Notes under the pieces: generated by a model | The model's database searches: none | The model's input: only the letters and a program-made list of their open reading frames with translations | Told to the model about the DNA's origin: nothing | In this document: piece after piece, positions 49,580 to 57,780 of the stretch | Position numbering within the stretch: position 1 is the first letter of the stretch | How the letters are laid out: every line of letters starts with the position of its first letter | Position numbers and translations under genes: made by a program | NCBI GenBank assembly: GCA_003666485.1 | Contig: CP032931.1 | Location: 1,984,001-2,048,000, forward strand | Direction: 5' to 3' | DNA from: Levilactobacillus brevis | GTDB taxonomy: Bacteria; Bacillota; Bacilli; Lactobacillales; Lactobacillaceae | DNA length: 64,000 nt

Positions 49580-49603
49580 TCTTCTCTGATGCCCGGCGGG
49601 GTG

Positions 49604-49618
49604 GGAAAGCGCTTACTT
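49604..49618 (+). promoter_or_regulatory. Putative CcpA site (cre) upstream of pyk
   Basis: GGAAAGCGCTTACTT matches the cre consensus TGNAARCGNWWWCAW at all but two positions and keeps the AAGCGCTT core. It lies ~45 bp upstream of the pyk promoter, where CcpA activation of glycolytic genes is usual. Confidence 0.55.
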
Positions 49619-49659
49619 TGATAAAATCTAAACAATCTACGAAAAATCGGTAAACAAAG

Positions 49660-49688
49660 GCGACATTAATTTTCAAAAGTGATAGAAT
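49660..49688 (+). promoter_or_regulatory. Promoter of pyk
   Basis: A weak -35 GCGACA (49660-49665), 17 bp spacer, TAGAAT (49683-49688). Confidence 0.5.
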
Positions 49689-49787
49689 AATTTTGGAATC
49701 AAATTTGTGCCGGAACTTTTTGTGTGGTCTATTTTGACCAAGCAACCCAATTTGTTTCGTGCCAATTCTAAAGGAGAGATTTTTCTA

Positions 49788-51545
49788 ATGAAGAAAACCA
49801 AGATCGTAAGTACCCTTGGTCCTGCAAGTACTGACGTTGATACGATTGTTAAGTTGATCGAATCTGGCGCCAACATCTTCCGGTTCAACTTCTCACATGG
49901 TGACCATGAGGAACACCTCGGCCGCTTGGAGAACGTTCACAAGGCTGAAAAGATTACCGGTAAGACGGTTGGTATCATGTTGGATACGAAGGGTGCCGAA
50001 ATCCGGACCACTGTTGAACAAGGTGGTAAGCTGAACTTCAAGACTGGCGACGTATTCCGGATTTCCATGGACGCTTCACTCGAAGGAACCAAGGATAAGA
50101 TCGCTGTGACTTACCCTGGCTTATACGATGACGTTCACGAAGGCGGCCACGTCTTATTCGATGATGGTTTATTAGATACTGTCGTTGATAAGAAGGACGA
50201 AGCAACCAAAGAATTAGTTGTCACTGTTCAAAACGATGGTGTTCTGGGTTCTCGTAAGGGTGTTAACGCTCCTGGCGTTTCCATCAACTTACCTGGGATC
50301 ACTGAAAAGGATTCCGATGATATTCGTTTTGGTTTGGACCACGAAATCAACTTCATCGCTGCTTCATTCGTTCGGAAGCCACAAGATGTCATGGACATCC
50401 GTGAACTCCTTGAAGAAAAGCACATGGAACACGTTCAAATCTTCCCTAAGATCGAATCCCAAGAAGGGATCAACAACTTTGATGACATCATCAAGGTTTC
50501 CGATGGGTTAATGGTCGCTCGTGGTGACATGGGTGTCGAAATTCCAACGGAAAACGTGCCTTTGGTACAAAAGGCTTTGATCAAGAAGTGCAACGCTTTA
50601 GGCAAGCCAGTTATCACCGCTACCCAAATGTTGGACTCCATGCAAGAAAACCCACGTCCTACGCGTGCCGAAGCATCTGACGTTGCCAACGCCGTATTCG
50701 ACGGGACTGACGCTACCATGCTTTCTGGTGAAAGTGCTAACGGTGAATACCCTGTTGAAGCCGTTGCTACCATGAACCGGATCGACATCAAGGCTGAAAA
50801 TGCTTTGAAGGACTTTGGTCGTGACAACCTAGACTTCGACAACGGTGACGTTACGGAATCTATCGGTGCTTCTGTTGCCCGGGTTGCGAACCAATTGGGT
50901 GTGAAGACGATTGTTGCTGCTACTGAAAGTGGCTACACTGCCAAGATGATTTCTAAGTACCGGCCAGATGCTGATATCTTAGCTGTTACCTTTGACGATC
51001 GGACCCGTCGTGGGTTGATGGTCAACTGGGGCGTTTACCCAATCGTTACCGAAAAGCCTTCAAACACTGATGAAATGTTTGACCTGGCTGCAGCCAAGGC
51101 CGTTGAAACGGGCTTAGCTAAGGAAGGCGACTTGATCTTGATCACCGCTGGTGTACCAGTCGGCGAACGCGGGACGACCAACTTGATGAAGATTCAATTG
51201 ATCGGTTCCAAGTTAGTTCAAGGCCAAGGTGTCGGCGATGACACGGTTATCGGTAAGGCAATCATTGCCAACACCGCTGCCGAAGCCAACGCTAAAGTCG
51301 TTGAAGGTGGTATCTTAATTGCTAAGAACACCGACAAGGACTACCTGCCAGCTATCGAAAAGTCTAGCGCCGTTATCGTTGAAAACGGTGGGTTGACTTC
51401 TCATGCTGCTGTTGTTGGGATTTCCATGGGGATTCCTGTTATCGTTGGTGCTACCGGTGCCAGCGACAAGATCTCCGATGGCGAATTGATCACTGTTGAC
51501 TCACGTCGCGGGATCGTTTACCACGGTGCTTCCAACGCGCTTTAA
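49788..51545 (+). CDS. pyk: Pyruvate kinase
   Basis: 585 residues. Converts PEP and ADP to pyruvate and ATP. The barrel starts MKKTKIVSTLGPAS; the active-site region has PKIESQEGINN and MVARGDMGVEIP, and PVITATQMLDSM binds cations. An extra C-terminal PEP-utiliser-like domain (~480-585, with GGLTSHAAVVGISMGIPVIV) is found in Bacillus/Lactobacillus enzymes. The start at 49788 follows AAAGGAGAG; an upstream extension has no ribosome site. Codons are strongly biased to preferred T/C-ending forms, as expected for a very highly expressed gene. Confidence 0.98.
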   Translation: MKKTKIVSTLGPASTDVDTIVKLIESGANIFRFNFSHGDHEEHLGRLENVHKAEKITGKTVGIMLDTKGAEIRTTVEQGGKLNFKTGDVFRISMDASLEGTKDKIAVTYPGLYDDVHEGGHVLFDDGLLDTVVDKKDEATKELVVTVQNDGVLGSRKGVNAPGVSINLPGITEKDSDDIRFGLDHEINFIAASFVRKPQDVMDIRELLEEKHMEHVQIFPKIESQEGINNFDDIIKVSDGLMVARGDMGVEIPTENVPLVQKALIKKCNALGKPVITATQMLDSMQENPRPTRAEASDVANAVFDGTDATMLSGESANGEYPVEAVATMNRIDIKAENALKDFGRDNLDFDNGDVTESIGASVARVANQLGVKTIVAATESGYTAKMISKYRPDADILAVTFDDRTRRGLMVNWGVYPIVTEKPSNTDEMFDLAAAKAVETGLAKEGDLILITAGVPVGERGTTNLMKIQLIGSKLVQGQGVGDDTVIGKAIIANTAAEANAKVVEGGILIAKNTDKDYLPAIEKSSAVIVENGGLTSHAAVVGISMGIPVIVGATGASDKISDGELITVDSRRGIVYHGASNAL

Positions 51546-51562
51546 TAAGAGATAAACCTGTT

Positions 51563-51596
51563 ATGAAAACGGACCCTCTGTCGGGGGTCCGTTTTT
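51563..51596 (+). terminator. Terminator after pyk
   Basis: AAAACGGACCC pairs with GGGTCCGTTTT, followed by more T. Confidence 0.93.
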
Positions 51597-51632
51597 TGTT
51601 GGGCCAAAAAGTGTTGGTGTGGTATGCTGTTC

Positions 51633-51812
51633 GCCTGCCGTTGCGCGAAAATGGGCTGGAACGCTGTGGGCGGACCGGTCGAGCCAAGGGGCGGTCTCGA
51701 CCTCGCTTTGAGCCGATGACCCGCGTCTCAAAGACGCCAGTTTCCTAAGCGACACAGACCGCCGCTAAGCAAACTCCCACGGCTGAGCCCATTTTCGCTT
51801 CACTCTCGGCTA
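51633..51812 (-). repeat. Family A structured repeat, copy A7 (full length)
   Basis: The outer stem GCGAAAATGGGCT (51645-51657) pairs perfectly with AGCCCATTTTCGC (51786-51798). On the minus strand the CAGCCGTGGGAG, CTTTGAG/CTCAAAG, AAGCGAG and GGTCGAG-ACCGCCCCTTGG-CTCGACC elements follow in the usual order. Confidence 0.9.
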
Positions 51813-51915
51813 CGGTAGCGTTGATCAGCCACAATGGTAAACACAACTGAACCGATGCCTGGCAACGATTGCTCGTAGCCAGAAAATTACTAACCTTGTT
51901 GGGACCAACTCACCT

Positions 51916-52090
51916 TGCCGGAGGAGGCCAGGGGTGGAACCAGCTGTGTCGACGGTGTTGGCAGAGGTTTTGTCTCTGCCTACAGCGTGGGGCGACTTGG
52001 GAGACTGGCGGGTTGTGCCAGGCTGCCAAGCGAACCGGAAGCCCGTTTCTCAGGCTGGAGGCGTCCCCCATAGCAGGTGGAACCCCTGGC
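51916..52090 (+). repeat. Family B structured repeat, copy B3
   Basis: The outer stem GCCAGGGGT (51927-51935) pairs perfectly with ACCCCTGGC (52082-52090). Inside: GGCAGAG/CTCTGCC, CAGCGTGGGGCGA, CTTGG/CCAAG enclosing CTGGC/GCCAG, AAGCGAACC and CCCGTTTCTCAGGC. Confidence 0.82.
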
Positions 52091-52273
52091 AGCCGTAGGC
52101 AACTGGTTAACATTTAATATAAGCGGCAGGCGAATGGTCTTAATTCGTATGGCAGACAGGAGTTTCACAATATTTCCAGGAAAAGGTCGCTAGTTTTGCC
52201 GTTTCCGTGTAAAATAGGGGGTAGACACTTTTGAACGGACAGACTGGGTCACCCCAGTAGAATTGAGGAGATT

Positions 52274-53173
52274 ATGGAAGAACTATTAGGCCGCATCATC
52301 ACGGGAAAAGTCACTGATGAAAACGAACAGGATTACTTTGTCCAGGTCGACGGCACCACCTTTCGACTCGACAAAGCAGAAATCAAGAAGCCACTGAAGC
52401 TGGGTGCCAATTTCAAAGGCTTTGCTTACGAAAATGAAGGCCATGACCTGCAGATTACGCGGAATGCACCGACAGTTCAGGTTGACCACTACGGCATGGG
52501 GACGGTCGTTCGGAGTCAACGGACACTGGGTGTGTTTGTCAATATTGGTCTACCGAACAAGGATATTGTGGTGTCATTGGATGACCTTCCAGACATCATG
52601 GAGCTGTGGCCACAACAAGGCGACCGGTTGATGATTGCCCTGCGTGAGGACGCCAAGCACCGGTTGTGGGGCGTGTTGGCCGATGGTGAAATTTATCAAG
52701 CCATTGCCCAACCCGCGAAGAAACACATGCAAAATGCCAACGTGGTCGCCACGGCTTACCAACTCAAGCTGGTTGGGACGCGGGTCATCACGGATCGCTT
52801 TGAATTAGGCTTCATCCACCCATCCGAACGGGAACGCGAACCACGCTTGGGCGAAGAGCTGAAGGCGCGGGTCATCGGCGTGCATGAGGATGGTACGTTG
52901 AATTTGTCACTACGGCCACGGACCTACGAAGCCATTGACGATGATGCTGCCATGTTACTGGCTGCGCTACAACATTCGGCGGATGGTAAATTGGACTTCA
53001 GCGACAAGTCAGACCCAGCGGCAATCAAGGCTTACTTTGGTATCAGCAAGGGCCAATTCAAGCGCGCTATCGGCCACTTGTTAAAGGACCGGCAAATCAC
53101 GCAACACGACGGCGCGCTCTGGTTGAATACCAGTGAGGCCACGACGGAAACGACTGACGAATCGGCGGAATAG
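52274..53173 (+). CDS. cvfB: S1 RNA-binding domain protein CvfB
   Basis: 299 residues of the YitL/CvfB family. It has an N-terminal OB segment, S1 domains (~70-130 with GVFVNIGLPNKDIVVSLDDL; ~145-215 with FIHPSERER and LKARVIGVHEDGTLNLSLRP) and a C-terminal winged helix (~235-285, AYFGISKGQFKRAIGHLLK). In staphylococci it affects virulence-gene expression; here a general RNA-binding role is the safe inference. GAGGAG precedes the ATG. Confidence 0.92.
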   Translation: MEELLGRIITGKVTDENEQDYFVQVDGTTFRLDKAEIKKPLKLGANFKGFAYENEGHDLQITRNAPTVQVDHYGMGTVVRSQRTLGVFVNIGLPNKDIVVSLDDLPDIMELWPQQGDRLMIALREDAKHRLWGVLADGEIYQAIAQPAKKHMQNANVVATAYQLKLVGTRVITDRFELGFIHPSEREREPRLGEELKARVIGVHEDGTLNLSLRPRTYEAIDDDAAMLLAALQHSADGKLDFSDKSDPAAIKAYFGISKGQFKRAIGHLLKDRQITQHDGALWLNTSEATTETTDESAE

Positions 53174-53224
53174 CGTAAATGCGTCAGTTAGGGTTATGAC
53201 AGTCGTTTCTGATAGCCACTGTCA

Positions 53225-53399
53225 TAGCCGAGAGTGAAGCGAAATCCAGGTTCAGCCGGGAAATTTAGTCGTGCTTGTCGCTACTAAATTGGTGTCTTTG
53301 AGACGTAAGTTACGGCTCAAAGCAAGGTTCGAGACCGTACTTTAGCTCGGACCGGCCTTCCCCAGCGTTCCAACCTGGATTTCGCGCAAAGGCAGGCGG
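53225..53399 (+). repeat. Family A structured repeat, copy A8 (full length)
   Basis: The outer stem GCGAAATCCAGGTT (53239-53252) pairs perfectly with AACCTGGATTTCGC (53372-53385). Hairpin 2 is AAATTTAGT/ACTAAATT, then CTTTGAG/CTCAAAG and GGTTCGAG-ACCGTACTTTAG-CTCGGACC. The CGTGGGAG motif is degraded (CCGGGAA). It fills the cvfB-xerD gap and ends ~5 nt before the xerD ribosome site. Confidence 0.88.
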
Positions 53400-53417
53400 T
53401 AGTGAGGAGGGAAAGTC

Positions 53418-54314
53418 ATGACCGAACTGGATAACCAAACGGCGGACTTTGCCCATTACCTGACAGTGGAACAGGGGCTGGCCGCAAACTCGGTTGCGAG
53501 TTATCGCCAAGAATTGCACAACTTTGCGCAGTACCTGGTCCCCCAACAGGTCACAGATTTTAAAAAGGTGGACCGCCTGCAGATCATGGCTTATCTGAGC
53601 CAACAAACGGCAGCGGGAAAATCACGAAATTCCGTGATCCATGCGGTCTCGGCCTTGCGAAAATTTTATCGCTACCTGATTCAGACCCATCAGCTGACGG
53701 AAAATCCCATGGCTAATGTGGCCGCCCCCAAGCACGCACAGCATTTGCCGGCGGTCTTAACGGTGGCCGAGGTCGACCGCTTGTTAGCGACGCCCGATAC
53801 TAGTAATAAGTACGGGATTCGCGACCGGGCCATCTTAGAGGTCATGTATGCAACGGGCTTGCGGGTCAGTGAATTGGTGCACTTGAAGCTAGCGGACCTG
53901 CACCTGGAGATGGGGCTGATCCAAACGTTGGGTAAGGGTGACAAGGAGCGCATTATTCCCATCGGTGACGTGGCGGCGGACTGGATCGACCGGTATTTGC
54001 GGCAGAGCCGACCGGTGTTGTTAAAACAACGCACCAGTCCTTATTTATTTTTAAATGCCCACGGTGGCGGCCTTTCCCGCCAAGCCATTTGGCAAAAAAT
54101 CAAGCATTACGTAGCACTTGCGGATATTCAAAAAGACGTGACGCCCCACACGTTGCGGCATTCGTTTGCCACCCACATTTTGGAAAACGGGGCGGACCTG
54201 CGGGTGGTGCAAGAACTGCTGGGCCACGCGGATATCACGACCACGCAGATCTACACCCACATTTCCAAGAAGCGGTTGCGAAACGTCTATGACCAGTACC
54301 ATCCGCGCGCGTAA
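53418..54314 (+). CDS. xerD: Site-specific tyrosine recombinase XerD
   Basis: 298 residues. With XerC it resolves chromosome dimers at dif. SAM-like N-terminal domain (~5-90) and catalytic domain with Arg in ATGLRVSEL (~150), a Lys in the LGKGDKER beta-hairpin (~175), HTLRHSFATHI (~242-252), LGHADITTTQIYTH (~268-281, His and nucleophilic Tyr). GAGGAGGG precedes the ATG. First gene of a coupled run with a ribT-like gene, scpA, scpB and rluB. Confidence 0.95.
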   Translation: MTELDNQTADFAHYLTVEQGLAANSVASYRQELHNFAQYLVPQQVTDFKKVDRLQIMAYLSQQTAAGKSRNSVIHAVSALRKFYRYLIQTHQLTENPMANVAAPKHAQHLPAVLTVAEVDRLLATPDTSNKYGIRDRAILEVMYATGLRVSELVHLKLADLHLEMGLIQTLGKGDKERIIPIGDVAADWIDRYLRQSRPVLLKQRTSPYLFLNAHGGGLSRQAIWQKIKHYVALADIQKDVTPHTLRHSFATHILENGADLRVVQELLGHADITTTQIYTHISKKRLRNVYDQYHPRA

Positions 54315-54350
54315 TGTGGTAGTATAGCAGAATTGAACGGAGGCGGACCA

Positions 54351-54746
54351 ATGTTACTCAAATATCGTAGTGATTATCAAAAAATTGCGATGGGCCTGCT
54401 CAGTTTGTTACCGACTTTCAAGGACTGGGACCGGTTGCAACGTGAGCTGGCCTGGTATCAAGACGGGCCGGACCGGACCCTGTACCTGTGGAAGGATGAA
54501 CACGACGACTTTGCCGGTGTCTTGGGGACCGAAACGCAGGGCGATTTTTTGATCGTGCGGTTGATCACCTTAATGCCGGATAAACAACTGACCCGCAACA
54601 CGTGGCAAATGTTGGACCAATTGGCGACGGCGGTGCCGACCAAGCGGTTGATGGGGACTTTAACGACCGCCAAGATTATTGCAAAATGGGAGTATCACCA
54701 TGGACAAAGCCACGCAGAACGGGCAGCCACTGATTCAGGTCAGTGA
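54351..54746 (+). CDS. RibT-like small protein (GNAT-related)
   Basis: 131 residues. Similar in size and neighbourhood to Bacillus RibT, which lies upstream of scpA. It starts MLLKYRSDYQKIAMGLLSLLP and has WKDEHDDFAGVLG followed by TRNTWQMLDQLATAVPTKRL; an N-acetyltransferase-like fold is plausible but the catalytic role is unknown. GGAGG precedes the ATG at 54351 by six bases. Its end overlaps scpA by 47 nt. Confidence 0.75.
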   Translation: MLLKYRSDYQKIAMGLLSLLPTFKDWDRLQRELAWYQDGPDRTLYLWKDEHDDFAGVLGTETQGDFLIVRLITLMPDKQLTRNTWQMLDQLATAVPTKRLMGTLTTAKIIAKWEYHHGQSHAERAATDSGQ

Positions 54747-55488
54747 CTTTGAAGGCCCGCTGGATCTACTGTTACATTTAATTAAAACCAATGAAATGGA
54801 TATTTATGATATCCGCATCTCTACGATTACCAGCCAATACCTGACCTACCTGCACCAGATGCAGACGCTGCGGTTGGACATTGCGGGGGAATACTTTGTG
54901 ATGGCGGCGAACTTGATGGCCATTAAGGCCAAGCTGTTGTTGCCCAAGCCACAGACGGTCGATCCCGTTGATGAAGACGATCCCGGCGATCCCCGCGAAG
55001 AATTGGTCAATCAGTTGCTGGAATACCAGCGCTATAAGCAAGCGGCTCAGGAATTGAAGCAACGCGCCGCCGACCGTCAACAGCATTTCACCCGACCGGC
55101 GATGGCCGTGCCAGATACGGTGGCGTTGACCGTCGCGCCTGGGATTCGGCCAGCAGACTTGCAGAGTGCCTTACAGCGGCTGGTCCACCGGGCAATGGTG
55201 GCCAAGCCGGTCACACAGAGCATTCACCAGGAGCACTTTACCATCAAGAACCAAATGCAAACGGTGCTCCAGCGCCTGCAACAAGCGGCGGGGCCAATCG
55301 ATTTCGACGGCCTGCTCGCCAAACAGCCGGTCATGGAAGAAATCGTGACCACATTTTTGGCCGTCCTCGAACTGGCCCGTCAACGGCAGGTCCGTCTGCA
55401 ACAGGCGGGGCGGTTGGCACCGTTGCAAGTGAATTTTCTAAAAATGGAAGGAAGTTATACCCCCGATGTCACCTCTAGCACAGATTGA
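54700..55488 (+). CDS. scpA: Segregation and condensation protein A
   Basis: 262 residues. The kleisin of the SMC-ScpAB complex. The N-terminal [22 protein letters not shown] (read as two parts) is the hallmark, and the C-terminal winged helix (~190-250) binds SMC. The start at 54700 has GGGAG upstream and lies inside the ribT-like gene; scpB overlaps its end by 23 nt, so translation is coupled. Confidence 0.96.
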   Translation: MDKATQNGQPLIQVSDFEGPLDLLLHLIKTNEMDIYDIRISTITSQYLTYLHQMQTLRLDIAGEYFVMAANLMAIKAKLLLPKPQTVDPVDEDDPGDPREELVNQLLEYQRYKQAAQELKQRAADRQQHFTRPAMAVPDTVALTVAPGIRPADLQSALQRLVHRAMVAKPVTQSIHQEHFTIKNQMQTVLQRLQQAAGPIDFDGLLAKQPVMEEIVTTFLAVLELARQRQVRLQQAGRLAPLQVNFLKMEGSYTPDVTSSTD

Positions 55489-56065
55489 AAGTCTCCTGTT
55501 CGTCAGCGGTGATGAGGGGATTACCGTCGCTGACCTGGCTGCGGCCACGGGATTGATGCGGCCGGCCATTTTGGCGAGTCTGGAAAAGTTGGCGCAAAAA
55601 TACGCGGCTGACACAGACTCGGCGTTGGAATTAATGGTCAATGACACTACCTATCGTTTAGTGACCAAGGCGGGTGTGGCACCGGTGATCAAGCACTACT
55701 TTGAAAATCCGTTAAGTACGAGCCTGTCGCCGGCGTCACTAGAGGTGCTGGCCATTATTGCGTATCGCCAGCCCATCACACGGATCGAAGTCGACGAGAT
55801 TCGCGGCGTCCAGAGCGCCTCGACCGTGCAGAAATTGGTCTTGCGCCGCTTGATCGAAGACGCGGGGCGGCTGGATGAACCTGGGCGGCCGAAGTTGTAT
55901 CGAACCAGCGATTATTTTCTCGACTACTTTGGGTTGCAGCAGCTGGCCGATTTACCACCGTTGCCCGCCGCAGCGACACCTAGCGATGCAACGACCGACG
56001 AAGGCGGCGATTTATTCTTACAGGCCTTTAACCAACAGCTCAACCAATCAGGAGATGAAAGCTAA
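55466..56065 (+). CDS. scpB: Segregation and condensation protein B
   Basis: 199 residues with two winged-helix domains that dimerise and bind ScpA. Typical start [16 protein letters not shown], then [20 protein letters not shown] and [27 protein letters not shown] lies upstream of the ATG within scpA. Confidence 0.95.
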   Translation: MSPLAQIESLLFVSGDEGITVADLAAATGLMRPAILASLEKLAQKYAADTDSALELMVNDTTYRLVTKAGVAPVIKHYFENPLSTSLSPASLEVLAIIAYRQPITRIEVDEIRGVQSASTVQKLVLRRLIEDAGRLDEPGRPKLYRTSDYFLDYFGLQQLADLPPLPAAATPSDATTDEGGDLFLQAFNQQLNQSGDES

Positions 56066-56067
56066 TT

Positions 56068-56790
56068 ATGGAACGTTTACAAAAAGTCTTAGCCCACGAC
56101 GGGGTCGCTTCACGGCGCCAGTCGGAAAAATTAATCATGAGTGGCCGGGTGCGCGTCAACGGCACCGTGGTCACGGAACTTGGCACCAAGGTCGGCGTCC
56201 ACGATAAAATTGTCGTCGACGGGGTCCCGGTCACCAGCGAAGCCCCCGTGTACATCATGTTGTACAAGCCGCGGAGTGTGGTCTCCACAGCAAACGATGA
56301 CAAGGGTCGTAAGACGGTGGTCGATCTCATTGAAAATGTGAGCCAACGGATCTATCCTGTGGGACGGCTGGATTATGACACGTCAGGGTTACTGTTGTTG
56401 ACGAACGACGGGGAACTGGCCAACCGGTTGACGCACCCCAAGTACGAAGTCGAGAAGACTTATATTGCCAAGGTCACGGGAACACCCACCAACGATGCAA
56501 TGAAGACCTTGCGCCAAGGCATCACGGTCGATGGCGAGACTTATGCGCCAGCTAAGGGGAAAATTATCAGTTCAGACCCGAAGAAGAAAACGGCGATCGT
56601 GTCGTTAACAATTCATGAGGGCAAGAATCATCAAGTTAAAAAGATGTTAGCTGCCATGAATCTTCCTGTAGAGAAATTAAAGCGGGAACAGTATGGTTTC
56701 TTAACGTTAAAGGGCTTAAACGCCGGTGATTACCGACCATTGAAGCCTGAAGAAGTAAAAGAATTGCGCAGATTGACCGGATTGGCCTAA
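56068..56790 (+). CDS. rluB: 23S rRNA pseudouridine synthase RluB
   Basis: 240 residues of the RsuA/RluB/RluF class. An S4 domain (~1-60, MERLQKVLAHDGVASRRQSE) precedes the catalytic domain with the Asp in PVGRLDYDTSGLLLLTNDG (~100). It makes pseudouridine in 23S rRNA. AGGAG precedes the ATG; end of the xerD-scpAB run. Confidence 0.95.
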   Translation: MERLQKVLAHDGVASRRQSEKLIMSGRVRVNGTVVTELGTKVGVHDKIVVDGVPVTSEAPVYIMLYKPRSVVSTANDDKGRKTVVDLIENVSQRIYPVGRLDYDTSGLLLLTNDGELANRLTHPKYEVEKTYIAKVTGTPTNDAMKTLRQGITVDGETYAPAKGKIISSDPKKKTAIVSLTIHEGKNHQVKKMLAAMNLPVEKLKREQYGFLTLKGLNAGDYRPLKPEEVKELRRLTGLA

Positions 56791-56799
56791 AGTAAGCGG

Positions 56800-56828
56800 T
56801 TGACAGCCTGTGCATTTCTTAGTATATT
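56800..56828 (+). promoter_or_regulatory. Promoter of the FMN riboswitch-ribU transcript
   Basis: TTGACA (56800-56805), 17 bp spacer, TATATT (56823-56828). Confidence 0.88.
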
Positions 56829-56851
56829 ATGATTGTAATAAAAAATTTGGT

Positions 56852-56966
56852 TCATCTTCAGGGCAGGGTGGAATTCCCGACCGGCGGTAAAGTCCGCGAC
56901 CCGCGCGAGCGGTGGATTCGGTGAAACTCCGAAACCGACAGTATAGTCTGGTATGCAGAAGATGAG
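56852..56966 (+). promoter_or_regulatory. FMN riboswitch (RFN element)
   Basis: CATCTTC (56853-) pairs with GAAGATG (-56965). The conserved RFN core GGGCAGGGTGGAATTCCC, ACCGGCGGTAAAG, GAAACTCCGAAACCGACAG and GTATAGTCTGG segments are all present. FMN binding would favour the downstream terminator. Confidence 0.98.
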
Positions 56967-57004
56967 ACGTTGCTTTTTGCGCAAACATTTTTTACGTAAA
57001 TCCC

Positions 57005-57036
57005 AAGGTCTTGCCCTTCTGTGGTAAGGCCTTTTT
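57005..57036 (+). terminator. Riboswitch expression-platform terminator
   Basis: AAGGTCTTGCC (57005-57015) pairs with GGTAAGGCCTT (57023-57033), followed by TTT. Confidence 0.85.
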
Positions 57037-57079
57037 CTGTGGTTTTATCACGAGATGACCGCAAGGAGGAACAAGTATC

Positions 57080-57673
57080 ATGGAGAATAGTCACAGCGGG
57101 TTAAAGGTTCGATCAATGGTAGAAATGGCGCTGTTTGCAGGGTGTGCCTACGTCTTAATGTTCGTGTCGGTCCCCATCATTCCCATCGTGCCGTACATGA
57201 AGCTGGATCTCAGTGATCTGGTAGTCTTACTGGGCATGAGCCTGTTTGGTCCAGCCGGTGCGGTAATGATTGCGGCTGTTAAGGAATTGCTGTACTTTGT
57301 GTCGACCGGTATGGATATCGTGAACTTCATCGGCGTCTTGACGGCGTTCATCGCAGACATTGCTTACATTTTACCGATCAGCTACGTGCTGAAACGTAAG
57401 CAGGCGGGGGCCCAGCCTAGTTTTAAACGGCAAGTTTGGGCCGTGGTCGCCGGGACACTGACATTGACGGTGGTCCTATCACTGGCCAATTGGTGGGTCA
57501 TTACGCCATTGTACCTGAAGGTCTGGGGCATGTCGCTGGGCTTACCGGTCAACAAGCTCATCTTGTTAGGGGTTATTCCATTTAACCTCTTAAAGGGTGT
57601 CATCTTGGGCATTCTTTTCATCCTGCTGAGTCGGCGGATGGCGCCTTGGTTGGCTAAGCATACGTTGTCATAA
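57080..57673 (+). CDS. ribU: Riboflavin ECF transporter S component RibU
   Basis: 197 residues with about five or six membrane spans. The start VRSMVEMALFAGCAYVLMF and LDLSDLVVLLGMSLFGPAGAV are characteristic of RibU. It binds riboflavin and docks with the shared ECF module, encoded elsewhere. GCAAGGAGGAAC precedes the ATG. Controlled by the FMN riboswitch. Confidence 0.95.
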   Translation: MENSHSGLKVRSMVEMALFAGCAYVLMFVSVPIIPIVPYMKLDLSDLVVLLGMSLFGPAGAVMIAAVKELLYFVSTGMDIVNFIGVLTAFIADIAYILPISYVLKRKQAGAQPSFKRQVWAVVAGTLTLTVVLSLANWWVITPLYLKVWGMSLGLPVNKLILLGVIPFNLLKGVILGILFILLSRRMAPWLAKHTLS

Positions 57674-57703
57674 GTTAAATTATCATGAATTTTCGTGAAT
57701 CAG

Positions 57704-57729
57704 GGGCTGGCACTATGCCGGTCCTTTTT
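57704..57729 (+). terminator. Terminator after ribU
   Basis: GGGCTGGCA pairs with TGCCGGTCC (9 bp with G-U), then TTTTT. Confidence 0.8.
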
Positions 57730-57780
57730 CTATGGTAAACTGGGAGCAGACATTTTATGCATAGCCACACGGCACGGACT

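Larger units (their letters stand above)
51633..52100 (+). repeat. Composite repeat 3: family A plus family B
   Basis: A7 (minus) and B3 (plus), head-to-head with ~103 nt between, placed 37 bp after the pyk terminator. The outer inverted repeats seen in composites 1 and 2 are not clear here, so only the core is delimited. Confidence 0.6.

Noticed and set aside
49700..49787. N-terminal extension of pyruvate kinase (27 residues)
   Set aside because: The upstream in-frame start has no ribosome site, while the start at 49788 has AAAGGAGAG and begins with the family's MKKTKIVSTLGP.
51869..52117. Possible 82-residue gene after pyk
   Set aside because: It falls inside family B copy B3 and shows no coding character.
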